Positions 22,606-33,297 of a DNA stretch of 64,000 nucleotides are shown here, one piece after another. Under the pieces are notes generated by a model, which saw nothing but the letters and a program-made list of their open reading frames with translations, made no database searches and was not told where the DNA came from. The number at the start of each line of letters is the position of its first letter. The stretch's first letter is position 1. Origin of the DNA: Bryoerythrophyllum caledonicum (Eukaryota > Streptophyta > Bryopsida > Pottiales > Pottiaceae); contig OZ020514.1 in NCBI GenBank assembly GCA_963971425.1, forward strand, positions 41,887,158 to 41,951,157, given 5' to 3'. The translations under genes were made by a program, and so were the position numbers.

Positions 22606-23350
22606 ATACTTATTACCTTATAACATTGAATTATCAACCATAAAAGAGTTAACTCCAACTATCCGTTCATTTCATAATTATAAGATAACCCTAGTTATTA
22701 GATAATAGATTACTGAGAGCTATACAAATGATTTGAAATCCATAAAATGTGGCATTGCAAAATGAATACTATAAATATAGGCATTAAAAATGAAATAATA
22801 TACATTGTAAACTTCTCATATACCACTAACAATGTTGCTATACAACATATTGAAGTTCAATAATTCTAGATTGGTTACCAATTTGTAAGTACACTATACA
22901 ATTGTAAAGTATTTCAACATATTTGACTGCAACTTGCCTTTCAATACTACAAAAATGAGCCCTATGAAAATTGCAATACAAAAATTGTGCATAATTTCTT
23001 AGTATTTTAATTTACAACTTTAACACCTCAATTGTATTGTCACGATCATATTGATACCTTGTGGAAAATCATTAGAAGGTTAACACTTGGACCCCAAATC
23101 CAAATTTTAGTCATAAACCTTAAATTCTAAAACCTAAACCCAATATTAAGGTATAGGAAGATGTTGATTACCACATCTTCTTTTTCTACAGTCTACATAG
23201 ATGGCTCCTTGTTCAATAAAGGAATGGAGCATATGCAAGCAATTGTTACGCGGACTAACTCAAAAATGGCTACAACTACCTAATTCTATCGATGGCTATT
23301 AAGAAAATAAACAAAAAGGCAATTTCAATCCCTTGGAAAGGATGTACAAC
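22606..23350. other. AT-rich spacer, no gene seen
   Basis: AT-rich sequence with short open frames only. TCTAAAACCTAAACCC near 23,125 looks like a worn telomere-type repeat but is too short to count. The region ends at the E3 terminus. Confidence 0.5.
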
Positions 23351-23719
23351 ACCCGGTCACTATAGTCAATCCGGGTTCGCGGTGTCAAGGCTCGATTTTA
23401 GGCGTGACACTGCGAAGAGCAGCCCTTCTCCCCGCGCGCCTTTTCACCTCCATGGGCCCTTCTTCCCATGATTACGTCCTCTTTCGCCCACATTTTTTTT
23501 GTGCTGCCCGTATCTCTTATCGGCATTCTCGCCGATAGCCCCTTCTCCCCCTGCCTTCCTCGGATCACCGAAAGCCCGTTCTCGCCCCGACACGTATACT
23601 CCAGAATGACCCGTCCTTCTCGCCGGCTATGAAGTGCCATCCACATCGTTTCGTACGGCGCCGTCTTTGGCACGATCATTGTGCCATGTAGTACACTGTC
23701 CGAAGGGGAGTGCTTGTCT

Positions 23720-24035
23720 ACGTGTAAATGGAGTTCCTCGATCTCAATCTCCCCATGCATAACAGGTTTGATGGGAATTCTAGCGAGACGGCGTCACCAA
23801 CCGTTGCCGATAATGGGGCAGTAGGGAGGAAATGGAGGCGTCAAGGGAGAAAGAAACCAACTGGCGTGCATGAGAAGGGGGTGGAGGACCTTGATGCCAC
23901 GTTTAGGGTTGGCCCGCATGCAGACTATCTGAAAAAACACGCTTGGAGGGTTCTTTGAATGCCCGATTCGAAGAGGAAGCAATCCAACCTTATCGCCTAC
24001 ATTCTCAGGGATAGAAAGAGGCGGCTACTCGGTTT
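23720..24035 (+). pseudogene. Fragment of MULE transposase N-terminus in E3
   Basis: MEFLDLNLPM opens the frame, followed by GAVGRKWRRQGRKK and VEDLDATFRVGPHADYLKKH, closely matching the start of the minus-strand transposase at 43.25-42.9 kb. Relative to that gene, about 35 codons between the KKH region and SKRKQSNLIAYI are deleted, and the reading stops at about 24,030. Only the first 80 or so residues survive, with no catalytic core. Confidence 0.75.
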
Positions 24036-24228
24036 AGGGTAGGTTAGGCGTTCATCATCACCATCAACACGAAACCCATATACAGTCATAGCAAAGTTTT
24101 GTGTGGCGGCACCATTTCCCGCACCTTCGAACTGTGTTTTTTGCCGTCTAGCGACATATCCAGGAAGTCCAAGCTCTGCGTCAGTGATCGCTGCTTCAAA
24201 ACCTTGAAATCGCCGACTGAACTATTCG

Positions 24229-24345
24229 GTAAGTTCCCTGCCCTTCTTTCATTCTATTTCATTCCATTTTGGTAAGTTCTCTGTCATTCTTTCTTTCCAT
24301 TTCTTTTCGGTAAGTTCCCTATCCTTCTTTCATTTCATTTCAAAT
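24229..24345 (+). repeat. Three-copy tandem repeat GGTAAGTTCCCT...
   Basis: GGTAAGTTCCCTGCCCTTCT and variants start at about 24,229, 24,271 and 24,309, each followed by CATT/TTTC-rich text. Each repeat starts with a GT donor-like GGTAAGT, just upstream of the E3 gene, so it may lie in a 5' intron. Confidence 0.65.
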
Positions 24346-24473
24346 GTGGGGCGTTGGAAAGTAAGCTGTGTAAAGATGTAGGAAATTTTGCAAAGCGTCT
24401 AGGTTAAGGATTTCAAGGTTTTAGGGTTCCCGATAATCGTTTCAGGCGATAAGGCTTCATGTTCGGTAATGTC

Positions 24474-26468
24474 CTCCCTCGCAGGACCATAAAAATGCCG
24501 AAGCGGCCAGGGTGTTTCTGCAAGACACTATTTGATGAGATCCCGGTGGAGAACAGGAAAGGGATTCCGCCCATCTACAACGAGGAAACGGGGAGAATCG
24601 AGCAGCTATTTGTCATTGAGAAGGACCACATTTGGCGCGATAGCTGGAAGGTGATGGGGGCAAGGGCCTTTATCCTGGAGCTGCATGGACCGGACTCGCC
24701 CATTATACCGGTTGGACAAATTGGCCCCAAGCAGATATTGTGCATACATTGCAACACGACGCACCAGAAGCACAAATTCAACCTCCACCGCAACCATGCA
24801 TTGTGCGAAGGGAAGGGGAAGGTGGGCGTGAAGATGCCGTCGTATCCCAATTTGGGCGTCAAGGATGTGGCAAACTTTGTGGCACGACTTCGGAATTGCG
24901 GGTCGGTGAAAGAAGCCATTGAGGTTTTTGCCACCACAAAGCCGATAGCCACGAAGAGGAGGCCTCGGAAGGCCACCGATAATGAGAAGGAATTGATCAG
25001 TCAAGTCCCAATTAAGCGCGGCAAGAGGGTGGCACAAGCAACAGAGGAAGGCCGTCCACAGAAGCGTACTGCTATGCCTTCTTGGAAAAGACCTCCGCCC
25101 CCGAAAGCGGAGTCCAGTGACAATACTTCATTGTCGGCAGAGTCGAGAGGAGATCACAACACAGATTATGAGGCCGATAACGTAGGCACTCTGGCAGTTT
25201 TCATCGAGAAGGACGGTCTTCGGTCCGGAGATGATGCCTCCAGGAATTCCGGTGCCGGGAACCCGATATTCAGGGTCCGGAAGCCCGCACTTGCGCTGGC
25301 GCTCAAGAGCGATTCCTCCATCGTGCTCCGGAAGATCGAGCCTGCGATGTAGGCTGAACCGAAGAAGAAGGTGGCAAAGTTGAAAAGGCCACCAAGAAAG
25401 CAAGATTTGAAGAGTCCACGAAGAAGACAAAAGCTCTCAATCCCCCATCAATGGCGAAAAGGCTTACGGGAATGTCTGTGGAAGAGACCGCTATGGCGAG
25501 AAGGACTCGAGCCCCGCCAGCTTTACAACGGTTGAGAGAGACGAGTATTGCCGAGAGACCCTCCGACTCTGACATTGGCCCGCCGATAACCTCGGGTAAT
25601 GCCTCCCGACCTCGGCCCAGATGGAATTTTGTCAGCGGCTGACAATGGCCACGATACTTCGGGCAGGCTCTGATGAAGGTGCGAATCCCGATAAGCGCTT
25701 CATTTTGTCAGACAAAGGTAGTAGGGAGCAAGGTTTGGAGTTGGAGAGGGCCGAAATGATATGGCAGGGGCAGGAGGACGCTGAGCGCCTTTTCCCCCTT
25801 CGGAGGGTGTTCTCCCTCGAAAGAAAGGTATCGATAACGCCATTGTACCTATTCCTCAAGCATGGTCTGCTCGACAGTATCACGATGGACAGTTTAAAGT
25901 CCGAAGATGAGCTATTGAATTACGTCTTGTGTATGGTGGAGTCTGGAGGCCACTAGGGCAGGTTCCACCAGGCTCTTGGTGCCTGCATTTCCGAAGGGGT
26001 CAGCTTTGCCAATAACGAGGTTTCGCTTCCACAGCTGACAACCCTTTACAATCTCGTAAAGAATCCCGATGGCGATACTGCGCAAGAGGTCTGGAAAGAG
26101 GCAGTGATTGGAACGTCGGCATACAAGACGCACGAGAAGGAGTGCGTCGAGTATGTAGCTAGGCATATAGCCGATGTGGAGAGCACAAAGCGGTTAAGAG
26201 AGAACTTAGTCGAAGTCGAGATTCAGAAATTTTATGCCGAAAGGGCGGTGTGGAGAGAGGCTATTTGATGGGACTTCAACAACCTCTTTGGGTATTGGGC
26301 GAGGAACAAAATTCTTCGACCATTGCTGCACCCACTGCCATGGACGCACAACATTTACGAGGCTCGAGAGGTCGTGCACCGTCTAGCGCGGATCAGAATC
26401 GAGAGTGTCCCGTTGCCGGCTCCAGCTATGTTGTTGAAGTGTTACTTCGTTTGCAACGGGCTCTCTTA
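24474..26468 (+). pseudogene. E3 gene: unrecognised protein of about 650 residues, lightly broken
   Basis: I do not recognise this protein. It starts MPKRPGCFCKTLFDEIP, and residues about 80-110 read CIHCNTTHQKHKFNLHRNH, a C-x2-C then H-rich stretch that could be a BED- or C2H2-like zinc finger. A long basic and serine-rich middle (KRGKRVAQ, PSWKRPPPPK) follows, then a helical C-terminal part (LPQLTTLYNLVKNPDGDTAQ, VEYVARHIADVESTKRL). The first frame is open for nearly 300 codons. In-frame TAGs near 25,350 and 25,954, a TGA near 26,265 and frameshifts around 25,400 and 25,630 interrupt the rest. It lies in the transposase orientation within MULE ends. A DNA-binding accessory role is possible but unproved. 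Confidence 0.5.
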
Positions 26469-26586
26469 AGTGTAAGTATTTCCTTCTTGCCAGGGTTGTC
26501 ATACTGGGCGGACATCCCGTTCGCCCATCCAGTAGAGCTCTTGCCCGTCCGATACAGTCAACACAGGGTTGACTTACCCGCAAGGT

Positions 26587-26639
26587 AAAAAACAGGCGAC
26601 GTGGCAGCCATGTTGGCACCACATGGCTGCCACGTAGGA
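26587..26639. repeat. Short inverted repeat GTGGCAGCCATG / CATGGCTGCCAC
   Basis: GTGGCAGCCATG and CATGGCTGCCAC, separated by TTGGCACCA, form a 12-bp-arm hairpin at about 26,600-26,632, just after the E3 end and before GC array A. Confidence 0.75.
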
Positions 26640-26812
26640 CATGGTCATGTTTGAGTAGGGGCGGGGACTAATGCCAAGAGGGAGGTGGGGCGGAGACGTC
26701 CCCACCCCACACGGGCAGGGGCGAAGACGTCCCCGCCCCTGCCCGTAAACGGCAGGGACGTCTCCGCCTCTACAAGTGCAGGGGCAGGGACGTCCCCGCC
26801 TCTTCATGAGTT
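26640..26812. repeat. GC-rich GACGTC array A
   Basis: Four GACGTC hexamers in GC-rich context (GGGGCGGAGACGTCCCC, GGCGAAGACGTCCCCGCCCC and variants), alternating strand about every 35-40 bp. GACGTC is a C-box, a known plant bZIP site. The array lies 3' of kinase K2 and is one of four similar arrays at the edges or promoters of the K2/coiled-coil and hAT1 units. Confidence 0.8.
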
Positions 26813-26824
26813 AGATTATAGTGT

Positions 26825-27030
26825 TTAAAGTTACAATATGTTGGTACACTAAAATTTATGTTTAGTGTAGTATACACTAAATGTGAACCCATACACCAAT
26901 TGCAATTGAGGCACTTAGTGTAGTGACATAACCGTACACTAAATGCGATTTACTACACTATTAGTCAATTTTGGTAAAAACAATAAAATGATTTCTTTTA
27001 CTTGTGCACATTAAGTGTATCATAAGTGTA
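26825..27030. repeat. AT-rich segment with repeated TAGTGTA / TACACTA
   Basis: GTACACTAAAATTTA, TTTAGTGTAGTATACACTAA, CTTAGTGTAGTGAC, GTACACTAAATGCG and TACTACACTATTAG occur within about 130 bp, then AAGTGTATC twice. The centre (TTTAGTGTA GTA TACACTAAA) is a near-perfect palindrome. It is downstream of K2. Confidence 0.7.
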
Positions 27031-27212
27031 TCAATAATTATTTGTGCTTGAACAAATGCAAATCTCGGACTGAAAATTTAAGATTTGGACGTATCCAATA
27101 TTGATTAAATGAGACGTATGGCAATTGCCAAGTACACATATTCTTCTACGAAGATGCCGTATTGTGTACTTAACCACCACATGCAAAACTAATGCAGCTA
27201 ATTAACAAAAAA

Positions 27213-28788
27213 CTATTGTTGGTAACAATATAGAGGCATAGTCCAGTTGTGGGGGGGTTTCATTAATGTGTCTAAAACATCTCGCACAGAAGACCGTTCT
27301 TCGAGCAGTTGTTTTTGCAACGCTGTAAATTTTAGCTTCAGGTTTACATATTGCTCCGTGTTTTTGGTGGTGAAATACAAAGTGTCCCAATCTTCTTTCC
27401 AAATTTTCTCACAACTCCAACCCACCACAAATGCATCTGCTACCTTGGAGTAGAGGTGTGACCATTGCATGACTTCAAGCGAGTTGGTGGAGTCCCGCGG
27501 CCCAAAAACATAGAACAGTTTTAGTGCCACAAACCGTCGCCGCTCTCTCTCTTGTTGAAGCTCCTCCTTGAATTGATAACCATACCTGGATGGCTCATTC
27601 TCCACAACCCGGCTAGAAAGCCCCCAATCGCAAATTCCGATGTACACCGTATCGGGTTTCCACTCATCATAAAGGAGCAAAACATTCGATGGAGAGATGT
27701 CATTGTGTATATAATTCGCGTCGTGGCATTTTCCCACAATGACAAGCAACGATAGCGCGAGCTTCAGTCAATTTTTGCGGTAAGTTTTTACCCACCGAAG
27801 CTCTTCAATAGACAACCCGGTATTTGGATGCATCTCTATATGTTCAAACTGCAATGATTCGCCTACTTTTGAGTCATACTTGGACCAAAAAGAAGCCAAG
27901 GATCCCCCATTCCACCAGAGCGTGTACCCTTCCATAGTTTTCGGATGGATGTACGCAAGTCCAATGACCCCTGGATGCACTACCGGACACCTTCCAGCCT
28001 TGTTGATGATGTCTCGGCGCTTCTCCCTCTCGTTGGTGTTGATTAGAGTCTTTCTAGCAAAGTAAATCCAACTTGGGATGTTTTCCAATTTGGTTATCAT
28101 CACCTTCCGTACAGCCCCATAGCCACCCACCGCTTTTTGTCCTGGCATTGGAATCACCTTAGTGCAACTTTCAAGCCACTTGAAAGTTCCACCGACGCAG
28201 TGAGCCAAAATTTGCTCTTCAATAGTCGCTTTCCAAGGAGCTAGTTTCTTCTTTCGGGAAGAAGAGTACTGTTGAACGAAGCCCTGGATCATCTTCATCT
28301 TTGCCACTAGTGCGTGCTCCTCCAGGTTCCAGTTTCTTTCATCCTCCTTCCCCGTGACATAACACCAGTTCGCAACAATATTGGTGGTCAGTGCGGTCAC
28401 TTGTGTGTCCAACCACTCCGAATGCAACCAATAATCTGAGAAATTATTAAATATCTCATATTTATCAAAGTTTGACATTAATTCGTGTCGCATATCAACG
28501 GTCAACTTGTAGTATCCCTCTTCGTTGTGGTTCAAATAGCTCCTCATCAACGCCCCTCGTTTGGTGGTTGTAAAACTTGACGGCAATCCCTCTACATTCA
28601 ACCATGTATTCGTGCGAGGGCATGTCCGGATTTGGTGTCTTCTTCCGCCTCTTTCCGCTCGATGACGACGGATTCAAGGATCCCGAAGTCAACTCAGTGT
28701 TGGTCGACAAAAGCACCGTCTCACCAACATCATCCAAATCCATAAATTGGAGGCGCTTCTCCATTGACCTACTTCCTTCTCCCGCCAT
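27213..28788 (-). pseudogene. K2: protein-kinase-like gene, nearly intact
   Basis: The gene encodes about 525 residues. A Ser/Lys-rich head (SSSSGKRRKKTP) precedes an unrecognised N-terminal domain. AVGGYGAVRKVMI resembles a glycine-rich loop (residues about 240) and FARKTLI the VAIK lysine. YIHNDISPSNVLLL (HND codons at 27,698-27,706) is the catalytic loop, with HND where HRD is usual, and ICDWGLSS (27,621-27,629) replaces DFG. RFVALKLFYVFGP replaces the APE motif, with VAPEL in K1. The Asp residues for catalysis and Mg binding are present. One frameshift near 28,590 and one in-frame TGA near 27,766 break it. It is divergent from the coiled-coil gene across GACGTC array B. Whether it phosphorylates anything is unknown. 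Confidence 0.7.
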
Positions 28789-28984
28789 ATGTGATAGTCC
28801 ACTCCCTACCGTGGTCGAAATTCCAAGTTGATGGTTTTAAAAAAAACCGCAAAGAGTTTGGGTGCAATAAATGGGCCAAGCCCGACCACCCACCAAACTC
28901 ACTTTCAGGCCGCAAAGAAAACTGACACGTGAGGCCTAGGGAGTGGACTTGGCAGAGAATAAGGACAAAAGTCCCCTATTTATG

Positions 28985-29190
28985 TTGTTTAGGGTTTTTT
29001 TGCGAAGACGTCCCAGCCTCACCCGGGTAGGGGCGGGGACGTCTCCGCCCTGCCCGGTAGGGAGCAGAGACGTCCCCGCCCTACCTGGGGAGGGGCGGAG
29101 ACGTCCAGGTCCTACCAAAAGCAGGGGCAGGGACGTCTCCGCCCTACCCGAGGTGGGGCGGAGACGTCCCCGCCCCTGCCCGGGGACCCT
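28985..29190. repeat. GC-rich GACGTC array B in a divergent promoter
   Basis: Six GACGTC hexamers in GGGGCGGAGACGTCCCCGCC-type units, alternating strand, fill most of the space between the divergent starts of K2 (28,788, minus) and the coiled-coil gene (29,354, plus). The position suits a shared bidirectional control region. Confidence 0.8.
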
Positions 29191-29213
29191 AGACCGGTGC
29201 TTCGTCTATCAGC

Positions 29214-29220
29214 TATATAA
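29214..29220 (+). promoter_or_regulatory. Possible TATA box of the coiled-coil gene
   Basis: TATATAA lies 25 bp after GACGTC array B and about 135 bp before the first ATG. The same order (array, TATA, ATG) is seen upstream of hAT1. Confidence 0.45.
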
Positions 29221-29353
29221 TATCGTGCACACCCGTAATTGTCCCCGCCTTACATACTCCCTCTTCATCCACCTCTTAATTGAGTTGGTTGTGGGCGTCG
29301 TGTGAGGACTTCATCTATTTGCATCACATACATTATTCAGATTTTTCCCACCC

Positions 29354-31101
29354 ATGGCCACGCCGGTAAAAATGAATAAAGAAGAACAAGACAAGAGTCG
29401 ACTACGATCGGGAAATAAAGAGCGGAAGAGGTTGCATGTGCTTCGAAATCCTGTTAAATTGGCTTTTAAAGGTTGGGAAAAAGTTCCAGAGCCATGGAGT
29501 TTTGACGATTGTGGAAACTTCATGGAGTGGTGCCATATCAAAAAGGCTTTCCCAGAGGAGCGACACAATTATCACCGACGCTTTTGCAAGGCAAATTTAT
29601 GGAAGTGCATCGACGAGGCCTTCAAAAATCGGTGCATTGAAGTATACCAGGTCTTGTACGACATCCCTTATATCATACGCAATGAAGTAAATCTCTTCCT
29701 TGCGGGAGGTGTCCACGCGGAGGTAAAGTTGGGCAAGAGGGTGGATTGGTCCACCTTGAAAGCCATGGAAGATAGCATAAAAGTTCCTTCTCCGGCGAAT
29801 GGATTGATTCCAATGGAGACACGAAGGTATCCAGATGGCGAAGACTGAAACGGTCGACACGTACGAGACCAATCCCTCAAACACGGATACAGACTCTGAC
29901 GGATCCTACGTTCCAATCATAAGGAGCCAAAGGACACAAGCGCGCACCAAACAAAGGAGGGCGGAACAGACGGTTAATGTAGTTGTTAACGATACCATTA
30001 ATGAAGTTGTAGCTCAGGTGCAATCCCCTGCGGTTGTTGATCGAACGTTAGAAGCCTCTATTGGTGTTATTTTTGCCAGCACTATCCAAACCTTGCTGAA
30101 CCAATTGGAAGAGAAGACGACAAAACTATTGTCATTGCGCGATGAGGTTCGCAAGTTGAGAGTTGAAGTCAATGATAAAAACATTGTTATTGACCAGCAA
30201 CAACGTGATATGGAGGAGCTCCAACTTGCCCTACAAGCTAGTGCAATGACCACAGAAGATCGGAATCCACGACGGGAGGAGGAAGGGCTCGTACACGTGT
30301 CAACCCAAGACGGTTCATTGTCGTTTGATGAGGCCCCTACCAACGCAGACAAAGCTATGGTCAACAAAGAAGAGGGTGCGGTGGGTGACGGCGACAAGAG
30401 CTCGCTAAAGCGCTTGAAGAGAATTCAAGACTACAAAGTCGCTTGGATGTGTTGGTAGAACATTACTATCAATGGAAGTTGGCATGTGTCTTCACGGTCG
30501 ATCGGTCCCGACAATTGGTGGCGGAATTCCAAAAAATCGACAACAACTATATTGAAAACAACCAGGAGAGGGTGTTTGGTTTGACGTCATGGGCCCTCGT
30601 AGATGATCTTTTCAGGATGGATGAAATGGCGATGGTGAAAACCGCCGGTGGGCAAACAACCATCGATTGGTCCCGTTACAAATGGGATTTCAAAAAGGAG
30701 GTTTCATCCACCCTCGATCATTGGGGCAACCCCATGTTATTGTGGCCACAACCTTCGAGCTTTGTATCCGATGGTACGACTTGCTCAATTTGTCTAAACC
30801 CATTTGGTCTCACGACGTTGACCAACCGGACCCGCAAGAACTAAGGCAATTATCGGAATCAAAGTGGAAAGAAATTTTCCGAAATGACGGAATCGACTTC
30901 TTGCTTGATGTACACAGTCCAGGGACACGGCAAGCGCTCGACCACCTCATGTAATCTTAAATCCTAAGGGCCGTGTTGGATGAAGATGGACCAGCGAGGA
31001 GAACACGATCGGCGTCTCGTAGACTTGTATTGGGCTCAGATGAAGACTTTCCGATGCACGTAGGGGCACACGACAACGAGGCAGGGGAGTGGCACTACTA
31101 A
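29354..31101 (+). pseudogene. Coiled-coil protein divergent from kinase K2, broken
   Basis: I do not recognise the family. The first 160 codons start MATPVKMNKEEQDK and include WSFDDCGNFMEWCHIKKAFP and IEVYQVLYDIPYIIRNEVN. After a frameshift at about 29,840 comes an acidic stretch (NPSNTDTDSDGSYVP). Then a heptad-like coiled coil reads LLNQLEEKTTKLLSLRDEVR and KLRVEVNDKNIVIDQQQRDM (about 30,085-30,225). A later frame reads VEHYYQWKLACVFTVDRSRQ and KWKEIFRNDGIDFLLDVHSP, ending in a basic then acidic tail with stop at 31,099. Frame changes near 30,440 and 30,790 indicate decay. With K2 it forms a two-gene unit; the coiled coil suggests self-association or partner binding. Confidence 0.5.
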
Positions 31102-32029
31102 TAGCCCGATGAATATTGACTAGGTGTATTTTTTGTTCTTGCGGTACCAAGAGACATTTTTCTTACAATGCTTCATCTTTTACCGTTTAATGTATTTTCC
31201 CATTTTCGTACTACATTATGCATTCTAAATAAATATGAATAGTAGTGTCTACATTTTACTTGATAATAGTGGTCTGATTATGGATGTACTTAAGCCTCAT
31301 AAGGATTTGTGCGTTTGTATAAAAAAAAATGTTGTGGACCAAGTTTTAAACCTCCAAACATTTTTAATCCCTAAAGGACCAAGGCATTTTTGCACCAAAA
31401 ACACTTCAAAATTGCCCGGCTATAGTATAATGCCTAAGAAGGTAGACAAAACCTTTTTATTTCTACATCTAACCATAGGATCTCAATAAATACTTCTTTG
31501 TTAATGTCCCCACAAAATTTCATAAATTTTAACCGCACGGATTGAAAGGCTTGCATAGCTCCCATGCTATTCACTACTTGGTATCAATTTTTGCACTAGA
31601 TAAGGCCTAAATCCATTACTAATGGTAGTTTAGGATGATGTTAGTTCCTTATACACCAATTGTTAGAGGTAGAAAAAGGGTGTAGATTATTCAAGTCAAC
31701 TATGCTAGTAGTGGAAGCTCAAAAATGGGCAATTAACGTTTTAGTATTAAGATACTTGATATGTTTTAGATTGTTGATCCAAACGGTCAATATGAAGGTC
31801 TACACCACATATTGTTGTGGAAAAATCAAAAGTATAAAAAGTTAAAATCTCTAAGTTTTATGTGGTAAGACGTTTTTGTTTTTGGTACCTTGCCCGTTTT
31901 ATTTTTGGCAATATGTGAAAATCTTTGACTTGAGTTGAAGCGTTATTTTCCACTAAAGACAAGGAATTTTTTTATGAATTTGAAAGGAAATAATTTTCTA
32001 CACTCTTGTGTTTGCTCCAAAACTAATAG
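31102..32029. other. AT-rich stretch without a gene
   Basis: No coding or RNA gene is seen. GCTTGCATAGCTCCCATGCT at 31,549 is a stray copy of the unit that is tandemly repeated at 32.25-32.62 kb. Confidence 0.55.
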
Positions 32030-32803
32030 TAAGCTAATAAAGGTGTTCCTTATTGGAGAGCATGACGTCAAAATACAAAAGTTGTACTTTCCATTTCGCC
32101 TTCCTTCCTAGAACTAGGGAAAGACATATTCTGCGTGTTATTTTAAGTGCATTAGGATCTTGTTGGAACCAAAAATAATGCACCCCATACTTAATTGTGC
32201 ACCCGCCTCATGGAGATGAGGAGTGTACAAGTTTACCAAGTGTTGTATGACTTGCATAGCTCCCATGCTATTCACTACTTGATTTCTTTTTTTCTTAAAT
32301 GGTATGTGGTACAATCCTTTTCGTTTGTGGGGCAATTGTGTTTATATTATTTATTTAGAGAACTTGCACATTACATTCTACTAGAGGCTTATACTACCCG
32401 TTATGGATGGGGACTTGCATAGCTCCCATGCTATTCACTACTTGATTTCTTTTCTTCTTTAATGGTATGTGGTACATTCCTAATCTTTTGTGGGCAATTG
32501 TGTTTAAATTATTTATTTAGAGAACTTGCACATTACATTCTACTAGAGGCTTATACTACCCCTTATGGATGGAGCCTTGCATAGCTCTCATGCTATTCAC
32601 CACTTGATCTAAAAGGGAGCTAATAAAGGTGTTCATTATTGGAGAGCATGCGGTCAAAGGACAAATGTAGTACTTTATCAAAAGCCTTCCTTCGTAGACA
32701 TAATCTGCTTCTTATTTTAAGAGCATCGCAATCTTGTTGGAACCAAAAATCAGGCACCCTATATTAAAACCTCCACCCTTCTCATGGAGAGGAGGAGTGC
32801 CTA
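32030..32803. repeat. Long direct repeat, about 190 bp, 585 bp apart
   Basis: 32,030-32,222 (GCTAATAAAGGTGTTCCTTA ... TCATGGAGATGAGGAGTG) recurs at 32,617-32,803 with scattered differences, including TCTTGTTGGAACCAAAAAT in both. The space between is filled by the 163-bp tandem repeat, so a segmental duplication and a tandem expansion are combined. Confidence 0.8.
32249..32622 (+). repeat. 163-bp tandem repeat, 2.3 copies
   Basis: GACTTGCATAGCTCCCATGC starts at 32,249 and 32,412, and a third, partial copy starts near 32,575. The two full units are nearly identical (both contain TTATTTATTTAGAGAACTTG), so the expansion is recent. Confidence 0.85.
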
Positions 32804-32844
32804 AACACCCAAAATGCCCTAAAGGCCCCCTTCTCGTGGGTTGG

Positions 32845-33010
32845 GGAGACGTCTCTATCCTTACCTGGGCAGGGGCGGAGACGTCCTCGCCCTTACACGG
32901 GCATGGGTGGAGACGTCTCCGCACAACAGGGCTGGGCCAAGACGTCCCCGCCATTGCCCGGGTAAGGGCGAGGACGTCTGCGCCCCTGCACGGAGACGTC
33001 CCCGCCCTTG
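32845..33010. repeat. GC-rich GACGTC array C, upstream of hAT1
   Basis: Six GACGTC hexamers in GC-rich, strand-alternating units (e.g. GGGGCGGAGACGTCCTCGCC). It ends 33 bp before a TATA box and about 290 bp before the hAT1 start. Confidence 0.8.
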
Positions 33011-33042
33011 GCGCGTCAGGTCCCACATGTTCTTGGCTCATG

Positions 33043-33050
33043 TATAAAAG
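33043..33050 (+). promoter_or_regulatory. TATA box of hAT1
   Basis: TATAAAAG lies directly after GACGTC array C and 250 bp before the first plausible start codon of the hAT transposase. The sequence and position fit a core promoter. Confidence 0.55.
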
Positions 33051-33297
33051 GTTTGAGGAGGGCTGATTGTCCTCACGCTTGTCACCTTGGCCTCTATCCC
33101 TTGGACCTCAATTTAGTTTGAGCTCCTTGCGAGTCTGCTTGGATGGTAGGCAGCACTGGTGTGCGGCTGAGGTGATGTAAAAATTGGTTCAAGCAGTGCA
33201 CCAGCGCTATCTGACCTCATATTTTCACCCAATTCTATACTATAACTAGCCCCGTATTTTGGCTTAGACGCGACTTGCACATTATTTGGCATAAGCC

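Larger units (their letters stand above)
23351..26586 (+). mobile_element. E3: compact MULE-family derivative carrying one unrecognised gene
   Basis: The left end (ACCCGGTCACTATAGTCAAT, 23,351-23,370) and the next 690 bp match the complement of the right end of the full MULE (43,589 down to about 42,800). The right end contains, in complement, AGTCAACCCTGTGTTGACTG (26,555-26,574), an imperfect inverted match to the left AGTCAATCCGGGTT. TATGACAACCCT (complement of about 26,490) is shared with the MULE left end. Instead of a transposase and Ulp1 gene it holds a worn transposase start and one other gene on the same strand. CGATAA/TTATCG occurs about ten times. No clear target duplication was found. 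It probably depends on a transposase supplied by the full MULE. Confidence 0.6.

Noticed and set aside
24575-25037. Minus-strand open frames of 133-143 codons
   Set aside because: They are shadows of the plus-strand E3 gene, which has the better start and continuous domains.
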